From: Caldimonas thermodepolymerans
GTDB lineage: Bacteria; Pseudomonadota; Gammaproteobacteria; Burkholderiales; Burkholderiaceae_C
DNA length: 64,000 bases
Reading direction: 5' to 3'
NCBI RefSeq assembly: GCF_015476235.1
Contig: NZ_CP064338.1
Coordinates: 2,232,001-2,296,000 of the forward strand
Each line of letters starts with the position of its first letter. The first letter of the stretch is position 1. Below are positions 1 to 9,106 of this stretch, one piece after another. Under the pieces are notes generated by a model. The model was given only the letters and a program-made list of their open reading frames with translations. It was not told the DNA's origin and searched no databases. The translations under genes and the position numbers were made by a program.

Positions 1-241
1 AGACCTCGAGGGATGCGGGTTTGCAGGGATGGCCGCGAGGGGCACAGTAGAATCCGACGAGTATATCCGCTATGCCGTCATGGCATCGTGCCCTGCCCGG
101 ACAGGCAGGATGCCGACGTGCTGCTGCCCGCGCCAGCCTGCGCCGCTGCCCGCGCCATCGCATGCACCACCCGCGTGCACAACCGCCCGCCCCGGACGGG
201 GCGACAATGGCGCGATGACTGCTGTCCCAAGGAGTGTCTGG

Positions 242-808
242 ATGACGATCAAGTTGCGCCATGTCCTCGCGACGCTGACGCTGACCGCCGCCCTCGCCCC
301 GCTCGCCTCGGCGCAGACGGTGCGCATGACCACCTCGATGGGCGACATCGTGCTGGAACTGGACGCCGCCCGCGCACCGAAGACGGTGGAGAACTTCCTG
401 CAGTACGTGCGCGCCGGCCACTACGACGGCACGGTGTTCCACCGCGTGATCGAGAACTTCATGATCCAGGGCGGCGGCTTCACGCCCGACATGGCGCAGA
501 AGCCGACGCGCGAGCCGATCCCGCTGGAGAGCCGCAACGGCCGGTCGAACCGGCGCGGCACGATCGCGATGGCGCGCACCTCGCACCCGCATTCCGCGAC
601 CGCGCAGTTCTTCATCAATGTCAAGGACAATGTCTTCCTCGACGCCGCCAACTCGCGCGATGGCTACGGTTACGCGGTGTTCGGCAAGGTGGTCGCCGGC
701 ATGGACGTCGTCGACAACATCAAGCGCGTGCGCACCACGACGGTGGGCATGCATCAGGACGTGCCGGTCGAGCCGGTCGTCATCCAGAAGGTCACCGTGG
801 AGAAATGA
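242..808 (+). CDS. ppiA: Exported peptidyl-prolyl cis-trans isomerase (cyclophilin)
   Basis: Cyclophilin-type prolyl isomerase predicted to assist folding in the periplasm. The ATG at 242 follows AAGGAG (229-234) at good spacing and opens a 188-residue protein beginning with a classical signal peptide (MTIKLRH, hydrophobic core, cleavage near LASA-Q). The mature part carries the cyclophilin landmarks [15 protein letters not shown], the [17 protein letters not shown] region and [11 protein letters not shown]. The frame stays open upstream to position 29, but that stretch has no ribosome site and would bury the signal peptide. The stop lies two bases before the ATG at 811 of a cytoplasmic paralogue, so the pair looks like a tandem duplication with separate compartments. 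The 241 bases upstream show no gene that I can support. Confidence 0.93.
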   Translation: MTIKLRHVLATLTLTAALAPLASAQTVRMTTSMGDIVLELDAARAPKTVENFLQYVRAGHYDGTVFHRVIENFMIQGGGFTPDMAQKPTREPIPLESRNGRSNRRGTIAMARTSHPHSATAQFFINVKDNVFLDAANSRDGYGYAVFGKVVAGMDVVDNIKRVRTTTVGMHQDVPVEPVVIQKVTVEK

Positions 809-810
809 AC

Positions 811-1305
811 ATGGCCGTTGAACTGCACACCACTCATGGCGTCATCAGGATCGAGCTGGACGCCGAAAAGGCGCCCAAGACCGTCGCCAACTTCCTGTCG
901 TACGTCCGCAAGGGCCACTACGACAACACCATCTTCCACCGCGTCATCGACGGCTTCATGATCCAGGGCGGCGGCTTCGAGCCGGGCATGAACCAGAAGC
1001 CCACCGATGCGCCGATCGAGAACGAGGCCAACAACGGCCTGAAGAACGACCGCTACACCATCGCGATGGCGCGCACCCAGGTCCCGCACTCGGCCACGGC
1101 GCAGTTCTTCATCAACGTCGCCGACAACGACTTCCTGAACTTCCGCTCCGAAAGCCTGCAGGGCTGGGGCTACGCGGTGTTCGGCAAGGTGGTCGAAGGC
1201 ACCGAGGTGGTCGACAAGATCAAGGGCGTCAAGACCGGCCGCAAGGGTTTCCACGACGACGTGCCGCTGGAGGACGTCGTGATCACCAAGGCCGTCGAGG
1301 TCTGA
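811..1305 (+). CDS. ppiB: Cytoplasmic peptidyl-prolyl cis-trans isomerase B
   Basis: Cyclophilin of 164 residues without a signal peptide, the usual PpiB length. Motifs are [36 protein letters not shown] and [18 protein letters not shown]. An in-frame ATG six bases earlier (805) overlaps the ppiA stop as ATGA. The start at 811 ([10 protein letters not shown]) matches PpiB N-termini better, but 805 cannot be excluded. It is almost certainly co-translated with ppiA and followed 20 bases later by lpxH. Confidence 0.95.
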   Translation: MAVELHTTHGVIRIELDAEKAPKTVANFLSYVRKGHYDNTIFHRVIDGFMIQGGGFEPGMNQKPTDAPIENEANNGLKNDRYTIAMARTQVPHSATAQFFINVADNDFLNFRSESLQGWGYAVFGKVVEGTEVVDKIKGVKTGRKGFHDDVPLEDVVITKAVEV

Positions 1306-1325
1306 ATCCCGTCCCCCTGCACGCC

Positions 1326-2114
1326 GTGAGTTCCGGCGCCCTGCCCGCCACGCCCGAGATGCACGAACTGCCCGCGCCTGCGGGCTGGCAGTGCATCGAC
1401 CTGATCTCCGACCTGCACCTGCAGGCGGGGATGCCGCGCACCTTCGAGGCCTGGCGGCACCACCTGCTGCACACGCCCGCCGATGCGGTGCTGATCCTGG
1501 GCGACCTGTTCGAGGTCTGGATCGGCGACGACGCGGCCGACGAAGGATTCGAGCACGAATGCGCCGAGGTGTTGCGCGCCGCGGCCGCGCGATGCTGGGT
1601 CGGTTTCATGGCCGGCAACCGCGACTTCCTGGTCGGCGGGCGGCTGCTCGACGGCTGCGGCGTGCACCTGCTGCCCGACCCGACGGTGCTGGCGTTCGCC
1701 GGGCGCCGCTACCTGCTGTCGCACGGCGACGCGCTGTGCCTGGACGACGAGGACTACCAGCGTTTTCGCGCCCAGGTGCGGCAACCGGCCTGGACCGCGC
1801 GCTTCCTCGCCCAGCCGCTGGCGGTGCGCCGCCAGGTCGCCACGCAGATGCGCGAGGCCAGCGAAGCCCGCAAGCGTACGCAGGGCCCGGAATCCTACGG
1901 CGACCTCCACGCCGAGGCCGCCCTCGCCTGGCTGCGCGCGGCCCGCGCCGACGCGTTCATCCACGGACACACCCACCGCCCGGCCGACCATGCACTGGCC
2001 CCGGGCGTGCTGCGGCACGTGATGAGCGACTGGGACCTGGACCACGCCCGGCCCCCGCGTGCCGAGGTGCTGCGCCTGACGCGCGACGGCATGCAGCGCA
2101 TTCCCCCGGCCTGA
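1326..2114 (+). CDS. lpxH: UDP-2,3-diacylglucosamine diphosphatase (lipid A synthesis)
   Basis: Hydrolyses UDP-2,3-diacylglucosamine to lipid X and UMP, the fourth step of lipid A synthesis, at the inner face of the cytoplasmic membrane. The 262-residue protein has the calcineurin-like metallophosphoesterase signature in order: SDLHL, GDLFEVWIGDD, GNRDFLVG, LSHGDALC and HGHTHRPADH. These supply the dinuclear metal ligands. The start is GTG at 1326. About 20 extra residues precede the usual LpxH N-terminus, so an internal start is possible. The ppiB-lpxH pairing is common in betaproteobacteria. lpxK and kdsB, also for lipopolysaccharide, lie about 40 kb away in this window. Confidence 0.93.
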   Translation: MSSGALPATPEMHELPAPAGWQCIDLISDLHLQAGMPRTFEAWRHHLLHTPADAVLILGDLFEVWIGDDAADEGFEHECAEVLRAAAARCWVGFMAGNRDFLVGGRLLDGCGVHLLPDPTVLAFAGRRYLLSHGDALCLDDEDYQRFRAQVRQPAWTARFLAQPLAVRRQVATQMREASEARKRTQGPESYGDLHAEAALAWLRAARADAFIHGHTHRPADHALAPGVLRHVMSDWDLDHARPPRAEVLRLTRDGMQRIPPA

Positions 2115-2132
2115 ACCGCCGCCACGAGGGCC

Positions 2133-2906
2133 ATGATCCGGTGGCTGTCACGCTGGCGTGAGGCACGCGAAGCGCACCTGCTGCGCAGGCACGAGATCCC
2201 GGCCGGGCTCTGGCACCGCGTGCTCGACGCCTACCCGTTCCTCGCGCGCCGCAGCGCCGAGGACCTGGCCGAACTGCGCCGCCTGGCCACGCTGTTCCTG
2301 CGCCGCAAGGAGTTCACCGGCGCGGGCGGCTTCCAGATCACCGACGAGGTGGCCGTGGCGATCGCCGCGCAGGCCTGCCTGCCGGTGCTGCGGCTCGGGC
2401 TGCACCTCTACGACGGCTTCGTGGGCATCGTCGTGCACGGCGACCAGGTCGTCGCGCGCCGCACCGTGGTCGACGAGACCGGCGTCGTGCACGAGTACGA
2501 CGAGGTGCTCGCCGGCGAGGCGATGGAAGGCGGCCCGGTGACGCTGTCGTGGCAGGACGTGCAGGAGGCCGGCCAGTCGGCCGAGCTGGGCTACAACGTC
2601 GTGATCCACGAGTTCATCCACAAGATCGACATGCTCGACGGCGAGCCCGACGGCGTGCCGCCCCTGCCCGACCGCGCCCGGCGCGAGGCCTGGATCGCGC
2701 AGATCGACGACGAGTACGAGCGCTTCTGCGACGAGGTCGACGCCGGCGTCGAGACCTTCCTCGATCCCTACGGCGCGGAGTCGGTCGACGAGTTCTTCGC
2801 GGTCGCGGCCGAAGCCTTCTTCGTCGCCCCCGGGAGCTTCCGCGCCGCCCACCCCCGGCTGCACGAGCTGTTCCGCGACTACTTCAGGCAGGATCCGCCC
2901 GCCTGA
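2133..2906 (+). CDS. mtfA: MtfA-family zinc-dependent peptidase
   Basis: Homologue of the Mlc titration factor MtfA, a zinc metallopeptidase that in Escherichia coli binds the glucose repressor Mlc. The 257-residue protein has the zinc motif HEFIH at about residues 159-163, followed by the family-typical KIDMLDGEPDGVPPLP. A downstream acidic segment (DEFFAVAAEAFF) should supply the third ligand. No signal peptide or membrane segment is visible, so it should be cytoplasmic. Its role here is unknown: no Mlc or PTS gene is in the window. It converges on clpA, and the hairpin at 2935-2957 separates the two. Confidence 0.88.
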   Translation: MIRWLSRWREAREAHLLRRHEIPAGLWHRVLDAYPFLARRSAEDLAELRRLATLFLRRKEFTGAGGFQITDEVAVAIAAQACLPVLRLGLHLYDGFVGIVVHGDQVVARRTVVDETGVVHEYDEVLAGEAMEGGPVTLSWQDVQEAGQSAELGYNVVIHEFIHKIDMLDGEPDGVPPLPDRARREAWIAQIDDEYERFCDEVDAGVETFLDPYGAESVDEFFAVAAEAFFVAPGSFRAAHPRLHELFRDYFRQDPPA

Positions 2907-2934
2907 ACGCCACCGGGACCCCGGTCGCAGGCGT

Positions 2935-2957
2935 GAAAAAGGGCCCCGCAGGGCCCT
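2935..2957 (-). terminator. Rho-independent terminator of clpSA
   Basis: Seven-base inverted repeat AGGGCCC / GGGCCCT (2940-2946 and 2951-2957) with loop CGCA. On the minus strand it is followed by a run of five T (complement of 2936-2940), which fits termination of the leftward clpSA transcript. It may also stop mtfA from the other side. Confidence 0.8.
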
Positions 2958-2988
2958 CTTGGCGGGAGGCACCGGCCGGCGCCGCCGC

Positions 2989-5292
2989 TCACTCGGTGAC
3001 CGCCGGTTCGGCCTTCGGCTTGTCGCTGCGCCGGTTGGGCTGGATGTCCAGCACCACCTCGTCCTTGTCGTCGATGTCGACCGTGAGCCGGCCACCGTCG
3101 ACCAGCTGGCCGAACAGCAGTTCGTCGGCCAGCGCGCGGCGGATGGTGTCCTGGATCAGGCGCTGCATCGGGCGCGCGCCCATCAGCGGATCGAAGCCCT
3201 TGCGTGCCAGGTAGCGGCGCAGCGCGTCGGTGAAGGTGGCTTCCACCTTCTTCTCGGCCAGCTGGCTTTCCAGTTGCAGCAGGAACTTGTCGACCACGCG
3301 CAGGATGATCTCCTCGTTCAGCGGCTTGAAGCTGACGATGGCGTCCAGGCGATTGCGGAACTCGGGCGTGAACAGCCGCTTGATGTCGGCCATCTCGTCG
3401 CCCTGCTCGCGCCGCGTCGTGAAGCCGATCGTCGACTTCTGCATGGTCTCGGCGCCCGCGTTGGTCGTCATGATGATGATGACGTTGCGGAAGTCCGCCT
3501 TGCGCCCGTTGTTGTCGGTCAGCGTGCCGTGGTCCATGACCTGCAGCAGCACGTTGAAGACGTCCGGGTGCGCCTTCTCGATCTCGTCGAGCAGCAGCAC
3601 CGCGTGCGGCTTCTTCGTGATCGCCTCGGTCAGCAGGCCACCCTGGTCAAAGCCCACGTAGCCCGGCGGCGCGCCGATCAGGCGGCTCACCGCATGGCGC
3701 TCCATGTACTCGGACATGTCGAAGCGGATCAGCTCGATGCCCAGGATGTAGGCGAGCTGCTTGGCCACCTCGGTCTTGCCCACGCCGGTGGGGCCGCTGA
3801 ACAGGAACGAGCCGATCGGCTTGTCCGGCTTGCCCAGGCCCGAGCGCGCCATCTTGATCGCCGCGGCCAGCGCGTCGATCGCCTCGTCCTGGCCGAACAC
3901 CACGCTCTTGAGGTCGCGGTCGAGGTTCTTGAGCTTGGAGCGGTCGTCGTTGCTGACGCTCGCCGGCGGGATGCGCGCGATCTTCGCGACGATCTCCTCG
4001 ACCTCGGCGCGGGTGATGGTCTTCTTCTGCTTGCTCTTGGGCAGGATGCGCTGCGCCGCGCCCGCCTCGTCGATCACGTCGATCGCCTTGTCGGGCAGGT
4101 GGCGGTCATTGATGTACTTGGCCGACAGCTCGGCAGCCGCCTGCAGCGCGTTGAGCGCGTACTTGACGTTGTGGTGGTCCTCGAAGCGCGACTTCAGGCC
4201 CTTGAGGATCTCCACGGTCTGCTCGACCGACGGCTCGACCACGTCGATCTTCTGGAAGCGCCGCGACAGCGCCGCGTCCTTCTCGAAGATGCCGCGGTAC
4301 TCGTTGAAGGTGGTCGCGCCGATGCACTTGAGCGTGCCCGAGCTCAGCGCCGGCTTGAGCAGGTTGCTCGCATCGAGCGTGCCGCCCGAGGCCGCCCCCG
4401 CCCCGATCAGCGTGTGGATCTCGTCGATGAACAGGATCGCGTTGGGCTGGTCCTTCAGCGCCTTGAGCACGCCCTTGAGGCGCTGCTCGAAGTCGCCGCG
4501 GTACTTGGTGCCGGCCAGCAGCGCGCCCATGTCCAGCGCGTAGACCACGGAATCGGACAGCACCTCGGGCACGTCGCCTTCGGTGATGCGCCAGGCCAGC
4601 CCCTCGGCGATCGCGGTCTTGCCCACGCCCGCCTCGCCGACCAGCAGCGGGTTGTTCTTGCGCCGGCGGCACAGCACCTGGATCACGCGCTCGACTTCCT
4701 GCTCGCGGCCGATCAGCGGGTCGATCTTGCCCTCGCGCGCCAGCTGGTTGAGGTTCTGGGTGAACTGCTCCAGCGGCGACCCCTTGCCCTCGCCCTCTTC
4801 CTTCTCGACCTCCTGGCCGCTGCCCTCGGCGGGCTTGGCCGGCTCGGGCGGATCGGACTTGCGGATGCCGTGGGCGATGTAGTTGACCACGTCCAGGCGG
4901 GTCACGCCCTGCTGGTGCAGGTAATAGACCGCATGCGAATCCTTCTCGCCGAAGATCGCCACCAGCACGTTCGCGCCGGTCACTTCCTTCTTGCCGCTGC
5001 CGGTGGACTGCACGTGCATGATCGCGCGCTGGATCACGCGCTGGAAGCCCAGCGTCGGCTGCGTGTCGACCTCGTCGGTGCCGCCGACGGTCGGCGTGTT
5101 TTCCTTGATGAACTGCGTCAGGCTCTTGCGCAGGTCATCGATGTTGGCCGAGCACGCCCGCAGCACCTCGGCCGCCGACGGGTTGTCGAGCAGTGCCAGC
5201 AGCAGGTGCTCCACCGTGATGAACTCGTGGCGCTGCTGGCGCGCCTCGACGAACGCCATGTGCAGGCTGACTTCAAGTTCCTGGGCAATCAT
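2989..5292 (-). CDS. clpA: ATP-dependent Clp protease ATP-binding subunit ClpA
   Basis: Hexameric AAA+ unfoldase that feeds substrates, including N-end-rule substrates delivered by ClpS, into ClpP. I place the start at 5292 ([14 protein letters not shown]), giving 767 residues, close to the roughly 758 usual for ClpA. The open frame runs on to 5754, but only through the antisense of clpS. Domains in order: Clp_N repeats (1-150), an acidic linker, AAA-1 with Walker [14 protein letters not shown] and Walker [14 protein letters not shown]-2 with [13 protein letters not shown] and [15 protein letters not shown], and a C-terminal D2-small domain. The start overlaps the clpS stop by four bases (ATGA). 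No clpP gene is in the window. Confidence 0.97.
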   Translation of the reverse strand: MIAQELEVSLHMAFVEARQQRHEFITVEHLLLALLDNPSAAEVLRACSANIDDLRKSLTQFIKENTPTVGGTDEVDTQPTLGFQRVIQRAIMHVQSTGSGKKEVTGANVLVAIFGEKDSHAVYYLHQQGVTRLDVVNYIAHGIRKSDPPEPAKPAEGSGQEVEKEEGEGKGSPLEQFTQNLNQLAREGKIDPLIGREQEVERVIQVLCRRRKNNPLLVGEAGVGKTAIAEGLAWRITEGDVPEVLSDSVVYALDMGALLAGTKYRGDFEQRLKGVLKALKDQPNAILFIDEIHTLIGAGAASGGTLDASNLLKPALSSGTLKCIGATTFNEYRGIFEKDAALSRRFQKIDVVEPSVEQTVEILKGLKSRFEDHHNVKYALNALQAAAELSAKYINDRHLPDKAIDVIDEAGAAQRILPKSKQKKTITRAEVEEIVAKIARIPPASVSNDDRSKLKNLDRDLKSVVFGQDEAIDALAAAIKMARSGLGKPDKPIGSFLFSGPTGVGKTEVAKQLAYILGIELIRFDMSEYMERHAVSRLIGAPPGYVGFDQGGLLTEAITKKPHAVLLLDEIEKAHPDVFNVLLQVMDHGTLTDNNGRKADFRNVIIIMTTNAGAETMQKSTIGFTTRREQGDEMADIKRLFTPEFRNRLDAIVSFKPLNEEIILRVVDKFLLQLESQLAEKKVEATFTDALRRYLARKGFDPLMGARPMQRLIQDTIRRALADELLFGQLVDGGRLTVDIDDKDEVVLDIQPNRRSDKPKAEPAVTE

Positions 5293-5645
5293 GCGGCCTC
5301 CATAATGCACTGCAAAGGATGCCCCGCGCGGCGCGCGGCGGCAAGCACCAATTCGACTTTCGTGGCGGCTATGTCCTTGGTGTAGACGCCACAGACGCCG
5401 CGGCCTTCGTGGTGGATCTTCAGCATGATGTGGGTCGCCGTCTCCAGGTCCCGGTGGAAGTACTGCTGAAGCACCATCACCACGAATTCCATCGGGGTGT
5501 AGTCGTCGTTCAGCATGACCACCTGGTACAGACGGGGCGGCTCCACCTTCGATGACTGTCTTTCGACAACGACAGTTCCTTCCCCGCCGTCCGGCAGCGC
5601 GGGCTGGGCGAGCGTTGCTGGGAGCTTGGGCGTGTCGCTGGGCAT
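5289..5645 (-). CDS. clpS: ClpAP adaptor protein ClpS
   Basis: Adaptor of 118 residues that recognises N-degrons and docks on the ClpA N-domain. The N-terminal 35 residues are flexible. The core follows with [19 protein letters not shown], which contains the residues of the N-degron pocket, then [14 protein letters not shown], and [16 protein letters not shown]. Translation appears coupled to clpA through the ATGA overlap. The 197 bases upstream (5646-5842) are shared with the divergent cold-shock gene. Confidence 0.96.
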   Translation of the reverse strand: MPSDTPKLPATLAQPALPDGGEGTVVVERQSSKVEPPRLYQVVMLNDDYTPMEFVVMVLQQYFHRDLETATHIMLKIHHEGRGVCGVYTKDIAATKVELVLAAARRAGHPLQCIMEAA

Positions 5646-5775
5646 GAAACGATTCTATCGAGTTGGGCTGGACAGGGAGCGGGTTCGCGCCATTTGCTCT
5701 GCACTCGTCAAGGTCAACCTGAGAATATGCACAGGAACCGTCACCAACGCTCACGAACCCGGGCTTGATCCGTTC

Positions 5776-5804
5776 TTGACACCGTGGAACCTGCCGCAGA
5801 GAAT
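5776..5804 (+). promoter_or_regulatory. Sigma-70 type promoter of the cold-shock gene
   Basis: TTGACA (5776-5781) and GAGAAT (5799-5804) are separated by exactly 17 bases. The predicted transcription start is near 5811, about 30 bases before the cold-shock ATG, with GGGAGGAAG as the ribosome site. The element is seen in the sequence; use in vivo is inferred. Confidence 0.65.
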
Positions 5805-5842
5805 TTTTCGCGAATCAGGAGTGTTTACCCGGGGAGGAAGCA

Positions 5843-6121
5843 ATGGGTACGCATGCAGGAACGGTCAAATGGTTCAATGACGCCAAGGGCTTCGGGTTCA
5901 TTGAGCCGGACGAAGGCGGCGAAGACGTCTTCGCCCACTTTTCGGCCATCCTGATGGATGGTTTCCGGACGCTGAAGCAGGGCTCGAAGGTCACCTTCGA
6001 CCTGGTCCAGGGTCCGAAAGGCAAGCTGGCGCAAAACATCCAGTTGCTCGAACCCCGGGTCGCGCCGGCTGCCGTCCGGCCGCCAGCCGGCACCAGCCAG
6101 TCCGCTTCCCTGGCCGACTGA
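5843..6121 (+). CDS. Cold-shock domain protein (CspA family)
   Basis: Single-stranded nucleic-acid binding protein of 92 residues. The cold-shock fold is visible as [17 protein letters not shown] (RNP1) and DVFAHFSAI (RNP2), ending at QNIQLLE near residue 67. A further 25-residue Pro/Ala-rich tail ([13 protein letters not shown] and onward) exceeds the usual 67-70 residues of stand-alone Csp proteins; such tails occur in betaproteobacterial members. It is divergent from clpSA, has its own promoter, and is followed by a 440-base region rich in inverted repeats. Which Csp paralogue this is, and whether it is cold-induced, cannot be read here. Confidence 0.93.
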   Translation: MGTHAGTVKWFNDAKGFGFIEPDEGGEDVFAHFSAILMDGFRTLKQGSKVTFDLVQGPKGKLAQNIQLLEPRVAPAAVRPPAGTSQSASLAD

Positions 6122-6564
6122 GCTCTTTTTCGCAAGGGCCTGGCACCAGGCACGTCCTGTTTCGCTCGTCCGGGCCACCCGCAGGCGCCCAAGCCTCAGA
6201 TCGGGCTTGGGCTGCCGCATTTCAAGGGGTGCATGAAGGATCGCGTGTTTTTGTGCACTCGCCAGAAATAACGGAGCCCACTTGCGCGGGTTTATTGCCC
6301 ACGCACCTGGGAAAGCATGCGCTTTCAGGCACCACCGCGAAAGCCGGATATATTCATATACATCCATTCGCATGAAGGCAGCCTCCCTGCGTCCATACGG
6401 CGAATGCGATGAAAAACCTTCACTTCGGCAGGGTCTCGCAAGGCTGCGCCGCATGGGCCCTGCGGCGGCCCCTGCCTATTGAAGACCCGGAACGCGACGG
6501 ACGCATTCCCCCCGGATGCGGGGGATGGGGCACCGCGCCCTCCGGCGCTTCCCGACGGTCCCCT
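6122..6564. other. Gene-free region with several inverted repeats
   Basis: No convincing gene. I see three stem-loops. GCCCAAGCC/GGCTTGGGC (6187-6195 and 6204-6212) is a possible terminator of the cold-shock transcript without a T run. GAAAGC-ATGC-GCTTTC spans 6311-6326. A long-range stem pairs CATCCATTCGC (6361-6371) with GCGAATGCGATG (6400-6411, one bulge). An AT-rich patch (GATATATTCATATAC, about 6347-6361) stands out in this GC-rich DNA and could be a promoter. The open frame at 6282-6482 has no ribosome site or recognisable content. Confidence 0.5.
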
Positions 6565-7398
6565 TCACGTGGCAAGCGGTTCACCCGCGGGCTGCGTCCA
6601 CGGCCGCTGTTGCGGCGCGGCACCGGCCCCGGCGGGCGTCGCGCGTGCGTGCGCCGCGGCCGGCGGGCGCGCGCCCGGCAGGACAATGCGCCCCTCGCGC
6701 AGGGCACGGATCAGCATGTAAGGCGTCGCGCTGATGTGCGCTTCGAGCGCCAAGGCGGCGCGCGCCTCCTGGCCGCTGATCGCCAGCTGGTAGATCTCGG
6801 TGTGCTCGGCGTGGACGTCACGCCCGCTGTCGGGCAGGCCGATCGCATAGCTGCGGTAGCGCTCGCTGTGGCGCGCCAGCAGGCGCAGCACTCGCTGCGT
6901 CCAGGGCGAGGCGTGGCCGGACAGCAGCGCTTCATGGAAGCGCAGGTTGAGCGCCTCCCACTGGCGGCGGCGCTCGGGCCGCACCGGCTGCTCCTCCGCC
7001 GACAGGGCCTCGTAGGCCGCCGTCACGCGCGCGCGCCAGGCGTCGTCGCCGCAGCGGATCGACTGGCGCAGGGCGTCGGTCTCGATGTGCACCCGCAGGC
7101 GCGTGATGTCTTCCAGGTCCTCGATCGCGATCGGCGCCACGCGAAAGCCCCGCTGCCCCTCGGCCACCACCAGCGCGTCGCTGACCAGCCGGGTCAGGGC
7201 CTCGCGCAGCGTGCCGGCACCGACCTGGTACTGCTGCCGCAGGTGCTCGATGCGCAGGCGGCTGTCCGGTGCCAGCCGGCCCTCGATGATGTCGTCGCGC
7301 AGCGTGGTGTAGGTCTGTTCGATCAGGGTGCGCGTGGCCGCGCCGTCGGCCGGGTCGACGGGGAGGGGGCTGGGCGGCTGGAAGGAACGCTTGGCCAT
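6565..7398 (-). CDS. GntR family regulator, FCD type (AphS-like)
   Basis: DNA-binding regulator of 277 residues. The N-terminal winged helix-turn-helix (about 25-100) shows LRDDIIEGRLAPDSRLRIEHL and AGTLREALTRLVSDALV. The C-terminal FCD ligand-binding domain runs from ITRLRVHIETDALRQSI to about residue 240, followed by an Ala/Pro-rich tail. It sits 16 bases downstream of the DmpR-type activator on the same strand, so the two regulators are probably co-transcribed away from the catabolic operon. In Comamonas phenol clusters a GntR-type repressor (AphS) accompanies the sigma-54 activator. I infer the same role here, with phenol or a pathway intermediate as effector. Confidence 0.85.
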   Translation of the reverse strand: MAKRSFQPPSPLPVDPADGAATRTLIEQTYTTLRDDIIEGRLAPDSRLRIEHLRQQYQVGAGTLREALTRLVSDALVVAEGQRGFRVAPIAIEDLEDITRLRVHIETDALRQSIRCGDDAWRARVTAAYEALSAEEQPVRPERRRQWEALNLRFHEALLSGHASPWTQRVLRLLARHSERYRSYAIGLPDSGRDVHAEHTEIYQLAISGQEARAALALEAHISATPYMLIRALREGRIVLPGARPPAAAHARATPAGAGAAPQQRPWTQPAGEPLAT

Positions 7399-7414
7399 GC
7401 TCGGGCCCTGCCGC

Positions 7415-9106
7415 TCAGGTCGCGCGGCGCGCGTCGTCCTGGATGCGCGAGAGGCGGTAGCTCAGCTGGGGACGGGTGATCCCCAGCGCCCGAGCCGCCG
7501 CCGACAGGTTGCCGCCGGCGCGCTGGACCGCCTCGCGGATCAGCGCGTCCTCCATCGCATCCAGCGTCAGGCCGCTGCGCTGCAGCATGTCGTAGAAGTC
7601 GGCCTGCTGGGCGCAGGCGGCGTTGCTCTCCAGGCCGCCGGAAGCATTGACCGTCAGCATGTCGGCGGAAGTCAGCTGGGGGAACAGCATCGGGGCATCG
7701 ACCATGCCGCCCGACGACGCAAGGATCACGCCACGCTCGACCAGGTTCTCGAGCTCGCGCACGTTGCCCGGCCAGGGATGGGCGCGCATCGCGGCCAGCG
7801 CCAGGTCGGTGAAGCCCTCGACGCGCTTGCCGTGCCGCGCGGCGTACTTCTGCAGCAGGTGCATGGCCAGCAGCTCGATGTCCTCGGCCCGTTCGCGCAG
7901 CGGCGGGATGCGGATCGGGTAGACGTTCAGCCGGTACAGCAGGTCGCGCCGGAAGCGCCCCTCCTCCACCGCCTTCTCCAGGTCGACGTTGGTGGCGGCG
8001 ACCACCCGCACATCGACCTTGCGGGCCTGGGTCGACCCCAGCCGCTCCACCTCGCCCTGCTGGAGCACGCGCAGCAGCTTGGCCTGCGCCGGCAGCGGCA
8101 GCTCGCCCAGTTCGTCCAGCAGCAGGGTGCCGCCGTGGGCGCGCTCGAAGCGGCCGATGCGCGTCGCGTTGGCACCGGTATAGGCGCCCTTTTCCGCACC
8201 GAACAACTCGCTTTCGATCAGCTCGGCCGGCAGCGCCGCGCAGTTGACCGCGACGAAGGGCTTGTCCGCACGGGGCCCCATCGCATGCAGCGCGCGCGCG
8301 AAGCGCTCCTTGCCGACGCCGGTTTCGCCGGTCAGCAGCACCGTGACCTCGGTCGGGGCGGCCTTGCGCAGCAGCTCGACGGTCTGCCGGAACGCCGGGG
8401 AATGCCCGATCAGCGGCCCCTGGTCGTCGGCCGGCTGCAGCTGCGTGCGCAGCGCCTCGACCTGCGAGCGCAGCTCGTCGATGCGCACCAGCATCGAATC
8501 CGGGTCGTAGTCGCGTGCCAGCTGCTCGCCGTCGGGCCATTCGTGCGCGAAACGGCCTTCGATCAGGCAACAGTCATGGCCGCTGGCCGAGCACTGGACC
8601 TCCTTGAACAGCGCCGGGCGGCCGAAGAAGCCGCTCGTGTAGCCCGAGGCATAGCCCAGCAGCATCCAGCACACGGGCTCGTCCGACGGCCCGCAGCTGC
8701 GCTGGTGCATCTCGGCCTCCCAGCTGTGGTCCCAGCGGAACACGCCGCGGAAGTGACCTTGCGCCTCGTCGACCTCGAGCACCTGCGGCGTGACGCGCAC
8801 CGCGCCTTCGAGCATGTGCAGCTGGGGCCCGACGGCAAAGGCGTCGAACAGCGACGCGTCGGGGCGCACCTTGCGCGCCAGCATCGCGTCGCGCGTGCCT
8901 GCGGTGTAACCCGCGCGCATGAGCAGGCGCCGGGTGTGCTCCGGCCCCAGGCTGGACATCAGCTCGCGCCGCAACGCCTGCAGGCTCGCCGCGTGGAGCA
9001 GCAGCATGCGCTGGTCCGCCAGCCAGATGCGCCCGTCCACCGTGGAGAAATGGACCAGGCGACGCAGGTCGGCGTCGGACGGCAGCGGTGGCAGGAGCGT
9101 GGGCAT
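7415..9106 (-). CDS. dmpR: Sigma-54 dependent phenol-responsive activator (DmpR/XylR family)
   Basis: Activator expected to bind phenols directly and to open the sigma-54 promoter of the divergent operon. With the start at 9106 (MPTLLPPLPSDADL) the protein has 563 residues, the length known for DmpR. In-frame ATG codons further upstream (9141, 9199) would add residues unlike the family. Order: XylR_N sensory domain with V4R segment (about 1-210, ending CSASGHDCCLIEGRFAHEW), linker, AAA+ domain with Walker A GETGVGKERFARAL, the sigma-54 contact loop written GAYTGA, Walker B GGTLLLDELGELP, and a C-terminal Fis-type helix-turn-helix (GNLSAAARALGITRPQLSYRL). Effector range (phenol, cresols) cannot be deduced from sequence alone. 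Confidence 0.95.
   Translation of the reverse strand: MPTLLPPLPSDADLRRLVHFSTVDGRIWLADQRMLLLHAASLQALRRELMSSLGPEHTRRLLMRAGYTAGTRDAMLARKVRPDASLFDAFAVGPQLHMLEGAVRVTPQVLEVDEAQGHFRGVFRWDHSWEAEMHQRSCGPSDEPVCWMLLGYASGYTSGFFGRPALFKEVQCSASGHDCCLIEGRFAHEWPDGEQLARDYDPDSMLVRIDELRSQVEALRTQLQPADDQGPLIGHSPAFRQTVELLRKAAPTEVTVLLTGETGVGKERFARALHAMGPRADKPFVAVNCAALPAELIESELFGAEKGAYTGANATRIGRFERAHGGTLLLDELGELPLPAQAKLLRVLQQGEVERLGSTQARKVDVRVVAATNVDLEKAVEEGRFRRDLLYRLNVYPIRIPPLRERAEDIELLAMHLLQKYAARHGKRVEGFTDLALAAMRAHPWPGNVRELENLVERGVILASSGGMVDAPMLFPQLTSADMLTVNASGGLESNAACAQQADFYDMLQRSGLTLDAMEDALIREAVQRAGGNLSAAARALGITRPQLSYRLSRIQDDARRAT

Noticed and set aside
13-1305. A 430-codon frame joining upstream sequence to ppiB
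   Set aside because: Only the last 164 codons encode a recognisable protein. The upstream part is the ppiA gene read out of phase.
2959-5385. Long plus-strand open frame (808 codons) opposite clpA
   Set aside because: Its translation is low-complexity, rich in Val, Leu, Arg, Asp and His, as expected from the antisense of a GC-rich gene. clpA on the other strand has complete AAA+ motifs.
5289-5754. N-terminal extension of ClpA to 921 residues
   Set aside because: The added codons are clpS read in another phase. The start at 5292 gives the family length and an ATGA overlap.
6282-6482. Possible 66-residue gene after the cold-shock gene
   Set aside because: No ribosome site, no family resemblance, and it runs across inverted repeats.
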